A stretch of DNA of 64,000 nt from Cloeon dipterum (GCF_949628265.1 NC_088790.1:13892545-13956544); one strand, 5' to 3'. Shown: positions 35,636 to 50,182, numbered from the stretch's first letter. The notes: generated by a model from the letters alone, not told the origin. Made by a program: numbers and translations.

Positions 35636-38600
35636 TACACAATTGGTGATTTTAAATTTGAATTTCACTTTTTTTCTTAAAATTGGTGAGATAAGCAGTG
35701 TAATTAATATTAGTTTTATTTAAAGCTTCCCATTTGAAGCAATTCTATTAACAATTTTAAAAACCAATGCAGAGAAACTTTGACTTGCTGATAGGAAAGT
35801 GCTCCCAGCCTTGCAGACTGGAACTGCTCTCTGACATCGTCTTGGTTTCATGGCTTCCATGCAACTGTTGCTGCGGCTGGAAAATGATTCCGCAGAATGC
35901 TCAGTGTTTACTCCGTCGGCGTTTCGATGTCTCAGTGTTTGAAGCGTCAACGGGGCGGAAGGAAGCGCGATGAGGGTTGATCAGATCTGTTTGCAGAGAG
36001 TAAATGTGCTGCGGCTCTCGGGTGCGCGAGGAAGCGGAGCCGCGGCTCTAATTGAGTGCGGATGTGGCGATTTCGGATGCAGTGCGCGAGATAAGTGGCG
36101 AATCTGACAAAACATCCCTCGGGGACCCGTCAAAAAGCCATTTGCCTGCTAACAATGCTTTATTCATCCCTGGGAAGGCGGCGGATGTGCGCGCACACTT
36201 ACACCGAGTGTGCTGCTGTGCGCTGGTGAAATTCGACGAGCGCCGATGAATTATTCAGAATTGCGGCCCGAGTGCGTCGGCGGCTTCCGGCTGCTTTCAG
36301 ATTTCGCCCGATCCAATTTGGCACTGCGTACATGCTATTCCACGAAATCCGACTGCTCCCTCGAATTTTGAGTTGGTTATTGCACTTCCAACCTTGCTCT
36401 CTTCTTCCATTTGCAAACAAACGCGTATGAAATATCGTTCTTACGCATTATTTTTTAATGAAGAAACTTTTTAGTTTGGAAACTATAGAAATCCAGCCAA
36501 TTCCGGAGAATTAACGGCTGGTACTTATTCTGCTACACAAGGCAACACAATTACAGTACATTATTAGTGTGCAAATTACATAAAATCGAAATTTTTAATG
36601 CCGTGTAGTCGTTGAGAGTCCATTCAATTGTCATATATAAGCCAATTTTTGATTTTTCGCTTCACAACACATTTGTCAGTTAAATTTTTTAGTTCTCTCG
36701 GTAACATGTTCCAAAGTCTTGGCAAAATACATGCAGATGTTTGGTTAAAATATTTGTTTTCTATAAGGTTTCATAACGGGTGAATTTTGTTAGTAAAATA
36801 ATTGATATTCTAGACTTGTATTTATTGTTTGCCAAGGAACTGAAAAGGTAGAAGAACTACAGAAATAGTTGGCCTGGGACGCAAATATCCAGTTCAGCAA
36901 AAAATGAGAAAATATATAACGACTGCTTCCTCGACTTTGTTTGCCTATGGGCGATGCCATTACACTCGTGTACCTAATCAAGCAGCAGGAAACTCAGCTA
37001 CTTTTTTCCTTCTCCACGAGGCTAATAAATTTTCAACGAGCGTTGCATTCTTGAGACAAAGCAGGGGCTTCATTTCCCAACACGCTAATTAAAAATGTCT
37101 CCTTCTCTGTCTCTCTGGCTGCCTGTGTGTGTTTTTCTCTGTGAAAAATCATCCCCTTTCTTTGACTGTGAGCAAGCAGAAGCGAAATAATTACTCGCTA
37201 CATCAAAAAGCAGCGAGACACAGGGTGGAATAATTAAAACGCGGCCGCGACGATGCACTCACTCACACACACAAATTCGCAATTCGCAGGTGTGCCTGCT
37301 TCGCACGTAATTAAATTGAGAGAGATAACGAAGCAGGTCATTAAAAATAATGAGGCGCCCAATGCGAAAATAATAATCATAATACTCGAGAGCTGGTCGA
37401 ATAATGAAACGAAAAATTTCTCCATTGACAGCAGACTCGCCTCCGTCGATGGATTTAATTCCTCGACTGCGCACAACTTTTAATGAACGCTCCTTTCTCT
37501 TTCTTTTATTTCCCAGTGTCGACGGCATCTGTATTGAAAAGCGGCGAACGCTAAAGTTTCGAGTACGATTTTCGAGAGAGCGAGAAAGAGAGAGAGCCCC
37601 TGCGCTAATTTTGACTTTTGCCTACCTGCCCGATTCAATGCACGCTCGAGTCCATTGAAAATCTGGAGGCTGTGATGGTTTGGCAGCCGGTTTGTTCTCT
37701 ATGATCTGCCGGTTGCATACGTTCGAATGGCGTTCGAAAAGTTGCAGTGAAAGATTTATTTTAAATCATTATTACTAGAGTTGGGAATCTAAGACGATCG
37801 ATTAATATTTTTCTGTGCTTCTGATTTTATTAAAGACACCAAATGGATGCAATGCAAACAATTTTATGACTTTCAGGCTCAAAAAATCGTCCAAATCGCA
37901 TTGCTTGACCACATTTTCTTGGCAGATTTCGATTCATTATTAATTCAACTGTGAATGACTTTTTGGGGAAACTCTTTGTTTTGAAATAAAATCAGATTTA
38001 AAGTAGGGAGACAGTCCTCACCATTTGAAAAGTATGCTAACTTTGCAGCCACTTTTCTTATTGTTAGGTCAATTTTTGGCTTCAACTGAATCCAAAAGGA
38101 TGAATGCATTAGCAAAAAGGATTTCCCAGGCTATTGTAGTATAAATCCTCTTTAAATTGGCTCCCACGAATCAGAACTCTTTTGACTATTGCACATTTTT
38201 AAAATTGTAGATTTGATCGACTATTCTTATTGTGGGCAATAATTCTAGAAACATTTTCAATTGTTGTCCTGTATCAATCCACTTTGAAATTTAAACTAGG
38301 GTTTGAAATGAATAATAAAGAGCAGGGTTTCAGAGTTAAAATAACTTTATTTATATAGTCATCATTTATTTTATTCGTCTTTGGCGTAAAGCAAAAATAC
38401 TCAAGACAAAAATCATTGATTTGAGCGGTGGTTCTTAAAATTTCCATTTCACAATATATATCGTATGTATGTTTTCTGCTGCTATAATTGGTTTTAAAGG
38501 AAAAGAGAGCTATTAATGTTAAACGGAAACGAAACACAGTGACATATTCTTACACTTTTAGACATTCTCGGTAATATCATATAGAGTGTGTGTATAGTTC

Positions 38601-40188
38601 AGTGGTCCTCTTTTCGTCAAATCGCTGTTTTACATGTTCATTGCATATACATATTTATGTCATACACAGTATAAATTTATTGTTTTTAGGCGTGAATTAC
38701 ACCAACAGTGATTACCAGCAGCTATACTTGATTTGACACCAAATTCCACTCTTTTCGCATCGCAAGCTACAGCAGACACGCACGTTTCCCGAGCTCTCCA
38801 AAACGAAAACAACTGCAGCTGATGCATATAACTGGATTGATGGAATGAAAATTAATTTGCTCGAGGCTGTTGGCCGAGCGAGGAAAAGAGAGCTCTCGTT
38901 TGCATTTTTCACGCGCCGCCGAAAGCGAAATCTGAACTGGAGGATGTCGAAACGAGAGGCAAAGCCAGCCAGCCGACCGCCAGCGGTGCCGCAAACTTTG
39001 GGGTTACAGCTGATGCGCGGAATAATTTATGGGCCTGTTTGGATACACAGGAAACAGACGTCTCGCTTTTTGTTCCACCAGAGAGAGATAGAGAGAGATA
39101 CAAAACAACCTCATTTCTGTCGACTCAACAAAAATACACAAACATGCCGCGCAACCCAAACAGGAAAACAATCGGTTTCGAATGGTGCTTCTCTCGGCCG
39201 CTGCAAGAATAGCAAATGAGTGTTTTTTTTATCATGGAGAAAATATATCGATACCAGAAAATGTATGCCGGTGGCAATTTTTATATTTATTCACCGATAT
39301 CGGCAATATGCTGATAAAATTTTAGTCTTGAGGCCAACCATTGCTGAATTATTCACTCCAGGAAATATGAGTTATTTATTATTTCAGTTCGCATCAGGAG
39401 GATAATGTCGCTCGCCTATAACTCCAGCAGATTTCAGTGATTCAGTTTTTTCATGTACTTCTTAAAATCCCCAAATCTACAAATTGATTTTTTTATTAGG
39501 CAATCAAATAAGACATGTGATGCTAAATAGGAATTAATTGAAAAAGAAAATAATGCCACACGTCGTTGAAAACTCATCTCTGAGCCTAAACAAAAAGAGA
39601 GACGAGTTACACAATCTTGACAACCCCGTCAATCGCACCTCCTCATGAAAAAAACTCCCTATCACAACATCAACCAAGCAATTCCATCCTTTCTTTCCAA
39701 GCTATTTCAAATAATAAAATTATGATATTAATACCAATAACAAATTCTAGAAAGGAAAATTTTACGCGTGCCTTCCTGAATCGATTCCCCAAATATTTTT
39801 TAATTCCAAGCGACAAAAGATTTTTCCACTCAATCCAATTTTTTTTCAGAGAGCTTGAAAATATAAAATATTTTGTTGCTTCAATGATTGGCCTCATTTT
39901 CCAATATTATTGGTTCTTTGATATGCCGCCACCGAAAACGATAACCAATATTATCGGAATTCGTAAAACATGCCTCACTCTCTCCATCAGGCTAATCCTT
40001 ACAAAAGCATGTTATTCACTCAGTTCAGAACCCCACCCAATTGAATAGAATCTATCCGCATCAAATTAGCACGTAGTGTTCTTGAAGAACAGTCAACTCA
40101 AATTCGCACAAACCGAAAATCAGACTGAAATTCTCACAGCATTCTTCTCTAGCTTAAATACATTTCACTTGTTGTCCGATCGCGTGCA
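35636..40188. other. Gene-poor sequence before the TMTC gene 3' end
   Basis: No gene is recognised apart from what may be the 3' UTR of the minus-strand TMTC gene at the right. GC-richer islands lie at about 35.76-36.4, 36.9-37.7 and 38.7-39.2 kb. A 143-codon open frame at 39617-40048 has no family resemblance and lies in probable UTR sequence. Confidence 0.4.
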
Positions 40189-40356
40189 CTACGCGTGCCT
40201 GAGTCTGGACATGAGGCCGTACAGCTTCTGCAGGTTGGTCAGCGTCGTGTCGTCATCCGGTTTGAGCCGCAGCGCCTCCAAGTACGCCTCCTCCGCCTGC
40301 GCGTACTTGCCATTCAGGTGCAGCATCGCGCCTAGGTTCATGTGGCTGCTCGCGTC
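40189..40356 (-). CDS. TMTC2: TMTC-family O-mannosyltransferase, last coding exon
   Basis: The terminal exon of a transmembrane and tetratricopeptide repeat protein (TMTC). These ER multi-pass proteins O-mannosylate cadherin-type domains through an N-terminal GT-C domain followed by lumenal TPRs. The exon starts in phase 0 after a TGCAG acceptor and encodes 55 residues (DASSHMNLGAMLHLNGKY, AQAEEAYLEALRLKPDD, then TNLQKLYGLMSRLRHA) before a TAG stop at 40191-40189. It holds one full TPR plus the start of another helix. It joins in phase to the exon at 61937-62115, giving ...TLRPK-DASSHMNLGA, the canonical TPR boundary. The TMTC2-like assignment rests on remembered resemblance of the C-terminal repeats and is less certain than the family. 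Confidence 0.8.
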   Translation of the reverse strand, partial: DASSHMNLGAMLHLNGKYAQAEEAYLEALRLKPDDDTTLTNLQKLYGLMSRLRHA

Positions 40357-43300
40357 CTGCAGACAAAACGAAAAAATTCAATTTTTAAAAGGCAATAAAA
40401 ATGCGGAAAATTGAAACGCTTATTTTGTTCCAAAATACGGATTTCAATAATATGGCGTAGCCCATTGTTTTACTATTGACAGGATTGGGAATCCGAGACG
40501 AACGATTTATGTTTTACTTCAGCGTCCCATATAATTTAAGGCACCATGAATCACGCAGAATAATAGCACTGGTGGTCTGAACCACCAGTGAAGCCTTTCC
40601 ATGCTCCAAAAAATAAGTTTGAACTTAGAAAAGTTGATTTAAAAAATATGGAATACATGTTGAACAACAATTATCGTTAATTAACAGTTTTCTCTATGGC
40701 CAAGCTAACCCAGCCCCTTATCGTTTCTTCTATAATTATTATTTTTGCAGGGTTATATCCTACAGTATGCTTAATCCATTTAACATGGATGTCGGTTAAG
40801 CTGTGATGAGAAAAAAATTTTTGAATTAAAATTTCTCAATTTCATCCTCTCATTCTTCCTTATCGTCGGTTCGTTCCGTTTGTTGTCCTAAATGTTTAAA
40901 GAATGTATTATTTTAAACATGCCTTACAAATTCAATTATTACCTAATATGTATTTTTAACGAAAAAAACTGTTGTTGAGAGCAATATTGTATAATAATTT
41001 ATCCAGCTTGGAAACGCATACAAATATCCTAGACGTGCTTATTCCTTGGCCATTGCTGACCAGAGGGGAGTGCATTCGGCAGCAGTCCAAGTTCTAGGGG
41101 AATCCGTTTTCACAGAGTATAAGTGAAAAGAGTAGTAAAGAGTCCGAGCAATAAAGGGGCGCGCAGGGCAGTTTCTAATTAGAAATATAAAAAGCGGGAA
41201 ACGATCGGCACGCGGGTTAATTAACAGCTCTATTCCCCGGTTTGGCGTCGTTCGGGAATCTCGTTTTACGGCCGGGTCATTGGTAATTTGGCGCAAAAAT
41301 CGGCGTGTCGGATGGGCCGACGGAGGGCGCGTTAGTGCCGCCGTATTTTTAACACCCTTGTCCGCCATAAGAGCAGGCCGGCCACTCTTTATGGGGGTCA
41401 TTAAATAAATTCAATTACTCCATTTGCGATGGCCTCTCTGGCTCTCGGCTGCTGGCAAATAAAATTTGCAGCGTCCGTATTACGAGTGCACAGCTGCAGC
41501 TCTTTTGTCGTGCGCTCTTTGTGAACCCCTTTGAGCATGTGCAGGCTAATTTGCACTCGTCCTTTGCTGTACTAGCGCCGAGTAGTGCATCCACCGACAG
41601 AGGAAAGGCACCAGCCACCGAACTGCTTTAGGATGCGCTGTATTGAAAAATATTATATTTCCGAAGAGAAAAAATCCAGAAAAATATGCCAGTTGCAAGA
41701 AGTTTAATATAAGAGGGGATTTTTTCTACAATCGGAAAATCTCCAAATTTGTGCTTAACTCTCGGTATGAAAGATAAATTTCATAATTAATTCAAGATAA
41801 GTAATATAAGATGGAAGCAAAATGCATATTACAAGTGATTTTGTGGATTCTGAATTTGAATCTTTTGAAATAAATTGAATTTGAAAATATATTTTTAGAG
41901 TTACAAACAGCTAAAAGAGTATTTATTTTGTCACCTTGCGTCTAGTCTTCTTTATGAAAAAATAAATTAAGTTAAAAAAGAAACGTTATATATTGCGTGA
42001 AGTTTTAGCAGCACACTTTCTGTACAATTTTTGTAAACATCGATTGTGTTGAAAAATTTGTAAATCCCCATTTTGAGAACTGGTAATTCGTGGGGAGCTA
42101 ATAATATTTGTGTTGTTCAATTTGTATGCTCGGACACTAATAAATTATTCTGATAGCATATAGAATTTTATACTAAACCTGATCTATTTTGCAAGGACCA
42201 AATCGAAAAAATAAAAAATCGCTCTTTTGATAAAACTGCAATGTGAAAACTGAGATTGGCTGCATAAATTTATAACGTATTCCTATCTTTCTTATCAGAA
42301 GTTAAATAAAAAACCGTTGCTAACTCGATAGAAATGTCAAGCGAAATAAGAAACTCCTAAATCATTCAAAACGACTCCGGAAAACCTTTTAATCGAATCA
42401 AACTATGAAAAGAGGCATTAGAAAGTTGCAACCATCACCTTGCAAGTTTCTAAGGTATCAGCTCTCGCTTTAAAATCTCGTCTTTCCCATTCTAGCAGAG
42501 ATTGCTGGAGTACTTTGCTGAATGATAAATCCGATTTTAACCGTGTCGCACTGCAGCCGCCGTGGGACCAAGTTCGCACCCGTCACTTGGCGATTGCACT
42601 CAGTGCCGCGCTGCGCTTTTACATTTTGCAACTTAATTGGAACAAACTTTGCGTCGAGCATTAATGCAGGACTGCTGCAAGTGAGCGATCGAGGGAGGCT
42701 TGCAAAGAAAAATGTCGACCCGGATCCGAACTGGCTGCAACAGCTGCTTCTGTGCTGCGGTTGCTGCTCACTGTCTTGCCTCGATCCTCTAACAAGCGCA
42801 AATCCATTCATGTTCTGCGAAACGCAAAGTTTTGATTATAGCACATTTTCCTCCGCGAGCAGAGAAAAGGCAGCGTATATTTTAAATTAATATCTGCTCC
42901 ATGTGCAGGATTCTGCATAAATATGTGTATATTTATATTAATCCCATCCTTCAGAATGTATTTTGTTAAATTTGAAACAAAATTTGTTAGAGAACTGAAG
43001 TCGTCGCTTGAAAGTTCTCAAGTAGGAAATATTGAGAGACATTTTTCCTTAAATTCTCTTAATTGGGGCTGTTAGCTTAGCCTGTTGAAGTTTTCGAGAA
43101 GGTTCACAGCAATTTTACTACTTTCATTTTTAATTGCGTCGATTGTTTTAATAGATGATTTCAAGCCCTCTACAGTTAATTCTTAGGTCTTGGATTTTGA
43201 TTTGCAGGCAAAGCACTTCTGAAGTTTCATGAAGAATTTTCAATAATTAATTATATCTTTATTGTCTTTTGGCGAGGTCATACATCAGATATGGTCACAT

Positions 43301-44559
43301 TTCCAAATATATGCCCCCAAATTGCTATGTACAAACAAAAAATTCACACAAAAATCACAACAACTTCAAGTCCATTATTTCGTAGCACATCCTAGAAAAA
43401 TGTTAAAAAAATATAACGAAATAAACGGTCAACCAAATTCTCCCGCTTTGGAATATTTAAGATCCCTCTCTAAATTTATATCGCAGCTTTCTAAGAGAAG
43501 CATGAAATATAATAAATTGAAATTGAAATTAATTTGAATCAATATTGGTATAGGCGAATGATTTTGTTTCCGGGGGGTTGACGATAGTCAGGGTCTTTGG
43601 TGAATCGGTTTTGCGTGCACCCTCAAAGCCCTATAAATCCCTTTCAATAGGACATAATACACAAATAGCCCGTTCATCAACAACGCTGGATGGACCGGTG
43701 TTTGTTGCTGCTAAACGCCCGTTTGTACCGGACGGATGCACGTTTTTCACCAGGGGTTTGCATGCGTTTGCCGATCTGGGAGCCCTGGAGACGGCGGTTG
43801 CTGCGAAAGCCGCGCGGACAGCCCGGTGATAATTTATTGACGCTGGCTCCGGCCGAGGGCGCAATGTTGATTCAGGTTAATAGGCATTACTATTTAATGC
43901 TATTCCCAGATGATGTAGACTGTCAGTCTGCAATGCAGGGGTCCGCAATTTATGGCCAAGTGGCCAACCTTGCGGTCGTGTTCAAGCTCGGCCGGCCTGC
44001 TAATGCAGGCTCACCTCGACACGCATTAAAATTACAACAGCCAGCCAGAGAGCGAGAGCAAGAGAGGCGCACACTCGGACCGACTAATCGTGAACGACAA
44101 GCCGCCACACATGAATTAGACAGCGAGTTTTGGGCCAAACGATCACGACCTGCACGCAACACCGGCGCGTTTATGGCTGCCGGAAAAGTGATTTTTTTCT
44201 AAGCTCGTGGGTACGAGAAGCTTAAAGTTCTGCCAAAGGCGAGCAACCATCAACTATTGACGACGTGCACGTGTCCGATGCAAACGGCGCCTCGAGGAAA
44301 GTGGCGGGATCCGATGAAAAATGGCGGCTCTGCTCGCAGTAATGGATTTACACATTTTTTGACAGCCACTACGAACGACTTCAGTGCTGAAGAGAAGGTT
44401 TTTAACAAGTCAAATAATTTCCCATGCACTGACGGAAACACGATTCAGACTCTTTCCAGGGTAATGGTTAGTAAGAAGTATGTGAAGGAAAAATCCTGTG
44501 AGATTGTAAGCTTCTTCATTTTTTTGCTGCGGCTGTCTGATGAATTGAATTTCCGTAAT

Positions 44560-44900
44560 ATTTGGGGGGGTTAGGAATTTTGGAGGTTTTTTTTTGCAAA
44601 ATTGGGTAACATTTTAATAAAAACTTGAATTTAACTATTTTAATTTGTTGTAAAATGACTTAAAAATACTGTTTATGTTGAAAATCATACACGAATCGAC
44701 ATTTTTAAACCATTTGCCACGTTTTAAAGGTTTTTATCAATGGATTATGATGGTTTTCGGCATAATTATATGGTTTTGGTTCCAAAGACGGCTTTAAAAT
44801 TATATTGTGTGATTCTCGTGTTCATGTAATGCATAAAATTAAGTCAGACGTATTGAAAAAATAAATAAACAATCGATCGTTTTGAATTCCCAACCCTAAC
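44560..44900. repeat. Possible decayed inverted-repeat element
   Basis: Left edge GGGTTAGGAATTTT is an imperfect match to the complement of the right edge GAATTCCCAACCCTA. Internal blocks (AGACGGCTTTAAAATTAT, GTGATTCTCGTGTTCATG) resemble the dispersed family at 20.1 and 57.7 kb. Termini are imperfect, so this is a tentative call. Confidence 0.35.
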
Positions 44901-47849
44901 CATGTTTATTAAACAAGGAGAGCTATTTTACATGTAAATGGCATTACCGTAATTGAAGTGTTTTCATTGAAAACTAATTAGTTTGATAAAACATTCATGT
45001 TTATTTGGCAAATGAACCATTATCATTGCTCTGTTATAGTAACTCAGCTCTAGAAATAATTTCAATTTGCAAATATAATTTAATGAAAACCACTTCTGAC
45101 CTTACTGAGCTTTGAATCACTGAAAACTTTTGAGTCACATTTCTGCTTCCAATTAGACCAATATATACCAATCAACCTCCTTTAAAATTTGTTGAATTTC
45201 CCAGTGAACACTGTAATGAATGTGATAATCAGCTTTGAGGCTATCTGCAACCAAAAGAAATCCGGGACTGTGGATTCGGTGTTAATCGGTGCGAGTAGTT
45301 CGCAGTGGAGGCGCGCGATAAAGAAGAGCCGATCCGATTACGATGGGAACAATGGGCCCGACCGTTCTTAGGCAAATAAAGAAGCTGGAAAATGCTGCGT
45401 GGCGCACCGACGCAAATCCCTGGGGCTAATTCGCGACGAATTTGGCTGCCTCTGCTCATTATTCACGTCACAGAGCGGCCGAACGCGCGTGCAACAGCGC
45501 CCGACGCAAATAATGAAATCCAGCCGAGACAATTCATCTTGCTCATTCGAAAGAGCGCCGCTCCATTGAATTAAAATGTGCAAAAAGGCTCAGCGAGCAA
45601 ATCCTTTGTGCGGCTGCATGGCGAGCACAATAACACCCCATTCTGCAAATCCGCGAAACAGCCGCCTGCCTTGAGCCGCTTTGATTATTTTGCCTGATTC
45701 CGCGGAAACGAGTCCGCACCCTCGGGGTGTGAAAAAAGTCTGCACTTTTCCATTGAATTTATAATCCTGCAGCTCTTGCTTACCACCACTTTCCTCTGTT
45801 AAACCTTGCCTTGCAGCAGGAGAAGACCACGCAATAATTTCTACAAATATCTGAGTTTTAGTTGTTTTACTTTAGAATAATATTTCAAGTGTCTGAAGTC
45901 GTTTTCTTTGTTTGTTTTGAAACTTAAAATATAAAGAGGAATTATAAACTATAGTTGGTAATGAGAATTTGAGGAAGATCAACAATTTTTCATTTCTGGT
46001 GAAGGATTTACTCTCGAACGAATTTCGCAATCTTTTTTGACCAAAAATTGTGCAGCCACATTTTTTTAAGAACAACCGAATTTTGGGTACGCTTACAATG
46101 AATTATCTCCAATACTTTTGCTTATATTTAAATTATGTTTGTAACTTATCTCTCAATCATCATTGACTTTACATCGCTTTCACTTTTATAACTGAAGCAA
46201 AAAAGGTGATCTTAAAAAGAAAAGTTTCGTCTAACACGTCCCTTTGTGTTCACCGTCCCGTGTGCACTGTTTTCCTGATTTCGGGAGAAGAAAATCTGTG
46301 GTGCACGTCAGCCTTGCCAAGCTGTCATTTTAAAAGCGGCAGACGGACGGACGGGACCGGATTTGTCGCGATTCTGGGCCGCATGATTTATTCGAGGAGC
46401 TGATCGATTAGCATGTTGGTGGCATTTTTCGGCCCTGTTGTTGCCTTACCGCCTCCAATGCTGCGGCGGCAGAGGGCTGTAAATTTCCCCTGACATCGAG
46501 TGAGAGAGTCGGCCGGATTGAAAAGTAAATTATTCAAGGGAAAGAGGTGGAGGAGGTGTGTCACTGAGCGGCGAGTTTATTCCAAAGTGCGCCTCCGGGA
46601 GGGCCGCTCGCCACGTGTAAGCACTGGCATTATAATTAAATTGTCAGCAATATTAATGGTCTCGGCCGAGATTTTTTCGCCAGATACACCACTGGCTTCT
46701 TCGTCTTCTCCTTCGCTTTGCACGAGATCCGTCCGGGGCAGACCGAGCGCGACGACACCGTGTAATTACCTTCGCCCTGTAATTGAAATTCGCGCCTATC
46801 GATCAAGTGCCTTCAGCTGTGTTTACAATTAGTTGGACAGCGCGATGTGAATCGACTCCACCTGACGCCCTTTCATGCAGCCCCGATCAATCGAGGAGGA
46901 GGATATTGCTTCTTCACTCTGTTTGCAAGAATAGCCTAGTCGGAAAGGCTCTTTTGTCACTTTTCTGTGTACTGAATATCCGCCGATAAAGTAATTATGG
47001 GCCTCTCCAACCCAATTCAATCCCCGCTGGAAAAGGAAAATGAGTTGACGCAAAAACGCGGCTTGTAAGCACTGGAAGTATATTTAATTTATATTCCTAA
47101 TTCATATCACAAACTAACGCGTCACTCGAAAAATCACAATTTTAGGACAATTATATAAAGAATGAAAAGAAATTGAATGTTGTAGCAACAAAATGAGGAC
47201 CAAAGTCCTGTAAATTTCGAACAAATTAAAAAATCTGTTAATTTCAGGATGTTTCTAAATTAATCATTTGCTGCATTGATAGCTATTTTTTTTAATTTTA
47301 ACCAAACAAGCTGTATTTTCTTGAGTTAAGAAATCACAATGAGACATTGGGTATTTAGAACACTGAAATTTTGGTGAATTTAAAATCTGAGCTAAAATAC
47401 CTCATCTTAATTACGTTTTTGAAATTATTTTGAATGAGTCTATTATTATGGTTTTTAATTTAGAAGTCAGAGAATTGGTATGATTGTAAAAATAAAAACA
47501 GAGCAAATTCTTTTATATTGTAAAAAACAAATTTAACCTAAAGTTTCCGCTTATTACGCTTTCAGGAAAAAAATGGAGATTATTTTTGGGCTAAAAAATA
47601 ACACCAGAAATTTTTTAATTTGATCAATTAATTAAGTCTGGGCTCACTTCGGCTGTGTTATTCCAACAGTCTTATTTACTTGTTTAACAGAAGTGTCGCC
47701 CATTCTCACATGCTTCCTTTCTTTGTAATTGACCTGTGATACTATAATGGATTATGACTAAATGTGAGAATAAACAAACATATATCAAACTTCCTCTCGT
47801 GAACACAAAATTGCACTTATCGCAAGGATTTTAATTTGATTCAGATGGC

Positions 47850-48000
47850 TTTTAACCGTTTATATATATTTTTTGAAGATAATTAAGACGGATTTATATG
47901 GTTCTAAAACTGTACGATTTGTGCTCTTTTGATGGTCCCATGACGATTTGAAATGCAGACAAAATATTCCGCACTATCTAAAATGCGTAGTTGGTATTTG
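47850..48000. repeat. Fragment of the dispersed inverted-repeat family
   Basis: Carries TAAGACGGATTTATATGG, TGTACGATTTGTGCTC, TTTGATGGTCCCATGACG and ATTTGAAATGCAGAC in the family order. The terminal CACAGCCCT block is not preserved. Confidence 0.4.
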
Positions 48001-48487
48001 TTCAATTGCTCCTGGATTCCACAGATAATCAATAATTTACTAAAGAACAACCTTAACTTGGCTAGGCTATAATTTCGATAATTTCCAATCTATTGCGAGA
48101 CTTGATTTTGTGGCGCGAATCTCTAGGTGTAAGAAATCTCAATTATCACCGAGTGAACTTCCAAGTTTAATCCGCATGCTCTGGTTTCTAGAAGATGAAA
48201 TCCACCAAACACGTGTTTAACTGTTCAGTGTGACACCCTAAACCCTCGATTAATTACTGAATTTCTATACTTGCCCGCGTCAATTTTAGCTCGTCTCAAC
48301 TTCCAGGTGAAATGTTCCTCTGAAATCTGATCCTCTCTCTATCAATACGTTCCACTTGTGCAAACAAGCTTCACGAACGAGCAAACAAACAAACAAGACT
48401 TGGTCTCGCGTGTTTCTCGGAATTAGCTTGGCCGAGAATCGCGCGCGGGGAGCAGGAAAGGAAAGAGAGGGCGAAGCAAAGTTTGAT

Positions 48488-48504
48488 GGGGTGTGTGTGT
48501 GTGT
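48488..48504 (+). repeat. (GT)n microsatellite
   Basis: A run of GT dinucleotides inside a GC-richer island of the TMTC intron. Confidence 0.7.
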
Positions 48505-50019
48505 ATCTAGGAGGAAGAAGCTGATTATCTGGCCATTACCGACTGGCGCACTACCTGCTCCCGGCCAGCCGTTACGTGAGATCACAGATTTCGGCCGCCT
48601 TATTGTCCCCCTTATCGTTCGCCAACGCCGCCGCCGCCGCCGACTGTGCAGTTGGTTTTATGCACCAACTTAGACCATTAAACGTAATTTGTTTAGCGAT
48701 AAAGACTGGCTGCCTGGCGGACGAGCACCAATTATATTATTTCTTTTGTTTCCAACTCGAGTTCTGTTCGCGTTTTTACGACCACCAGGTATCTATGTAC
48801 ATAAACTTACATGCATGCAGGCACACGTACTCGCTCGATCGAATAATAACGCCCGCGGGGGAAATGCAGAGTGGAATAATAATATTTTGCGATCAGTGCG
48901 TTTTCATTAGGGATTAGAAATAAAATAATGAACTATCATTCGATTCATGATTGCTCCACTCACAATTAATAGCCTTTCATGCTAAAGACGTAATTGCTTT
49001 AACTACCCTAATGGCGACAATTTGGCGCTTTTGAATCTTTTACAAAATAATATTGATTAATATATAGATATACGCAGAAGTTTATGCGTCAAGTAATTTC
49101 CTTATGGAAAGAATAACGAGCAATTTGCGATTCACCGGCTTGTATACAGAAAAAACTGCTCTTGTTCACGTCCCTGGTAATAGCTTTGGTGGAAATAAAT
49201 AGAATTCAGCGCTTGGCTCTCAATTTTTATGAGTGGGATTGTTTACCTTCACTCGCGCAGGAAGCAAGATAATTGGTTCACAGCAAAGTGCAGCGCAATG
49301 ACTTCATTTATTTTACAAGTACCTTTCATCTCCTGCAGTCATGCTAATTATATGGTGTTTGAAAAATCTACGCAGCACATATTTGCAATAAAAAACAAAC
49401 GGAGTTCACTTTGCTGATGTTAAACGGTGCAGGCAATAAAGCCTCTTTTTGCTGCATTCCCTTATTGTTAGAGGCAAGTGCTCTTGCAGTTCTTAATATC
49501 GTTGAATTTCTTTTAAATTTATTGCTACATCAGTTTTTACGCGTCTTTCTTTATATTAAATAAGAAATAAGGATATATTATTGACTTTGAATTTCATACG
49601 GTTTCCTGGCAAAGTAGCCGATTGTTATTTATTAGATTTTTATTCGGAGCAAATAAGTTTTGTTGGGTACTAGTGTTTGACAAAAATCACTCTAATAATT
49701 TGATATATGTTTATAGTTTGTAACCTGCTTAAATATAAAAAATAATTGATAATGTATTTTCAACATTTAAATTTTAAAAATTACCCAGGATTTTGAACTA
49801 GTGAGGACAGTGATTTTAATAAAAATATCTTACACAATTTTCGTCCTCTAAAGAAAAATAAAATAAGTTTTAGTTAAACCAACTCATTGTACCCAAAAAG
49901 GTATTGTATTTTAAAAAGAGTTGAAAAATGTGCTTGAATTTTTCAAATTTAGAAAAATTAGCTAATAATTTGCACCAATAAGTGTATATATAGCTCATTC
50001 TCTGGGTTGGGGACTGATT

Positions 50020-50182
50020 TTTTACGCCTTTAGGCGAATTTAGTAGTTTTAGGCATTTTATAGTATGGTTAAAATGGTTTAAAAGCGCATAATTAATGAT
50101 AGGCTTTCATTTAATAGTCACGTGACGGTGTAAAAGCTAACGTCATACAAAACAGTCGATCGTCTAAAAAATTTACAGCTCG
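50020..50182. repeat. Fragment of the dispersed inverted-repeat family
   Basis: Begins with GGACTGATTTTTTACGCC, continues with TTTTAGGCATTTTATAG and GTTAAAATGGTTTAAAA, and ends with AGTCGATCGTCTAAAAAATT followed by TACAGCTC. The end is comparable to AGTCGACCGCCTCAAACTCA followed by CAGCCCTG at 57.75 kb. Confidence 0.4.

Noticed and set aside
39617..40048. 143-codon open frame on the plus strand
   Set aside because: AT-rich, low-complexity composition, opposite to and just downstream of the TMTC stop codon in probable 3' UTR. No family resemblance.
43262..43537. 91-codon frame considered as a retrotransposon remnant
   Set aside because: Polar, lysine-rich sequence without a cysteine knuckle or reverse transcriptase motif.
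43690..44202. 170-codon open frame, the longest single frame in the gene-poor region
   Set aside because: Lies in a GC-rich stop-poor island, overlaps open frames on both strands, has biased Arg/Ala/Pro composition and matches no domain I know.
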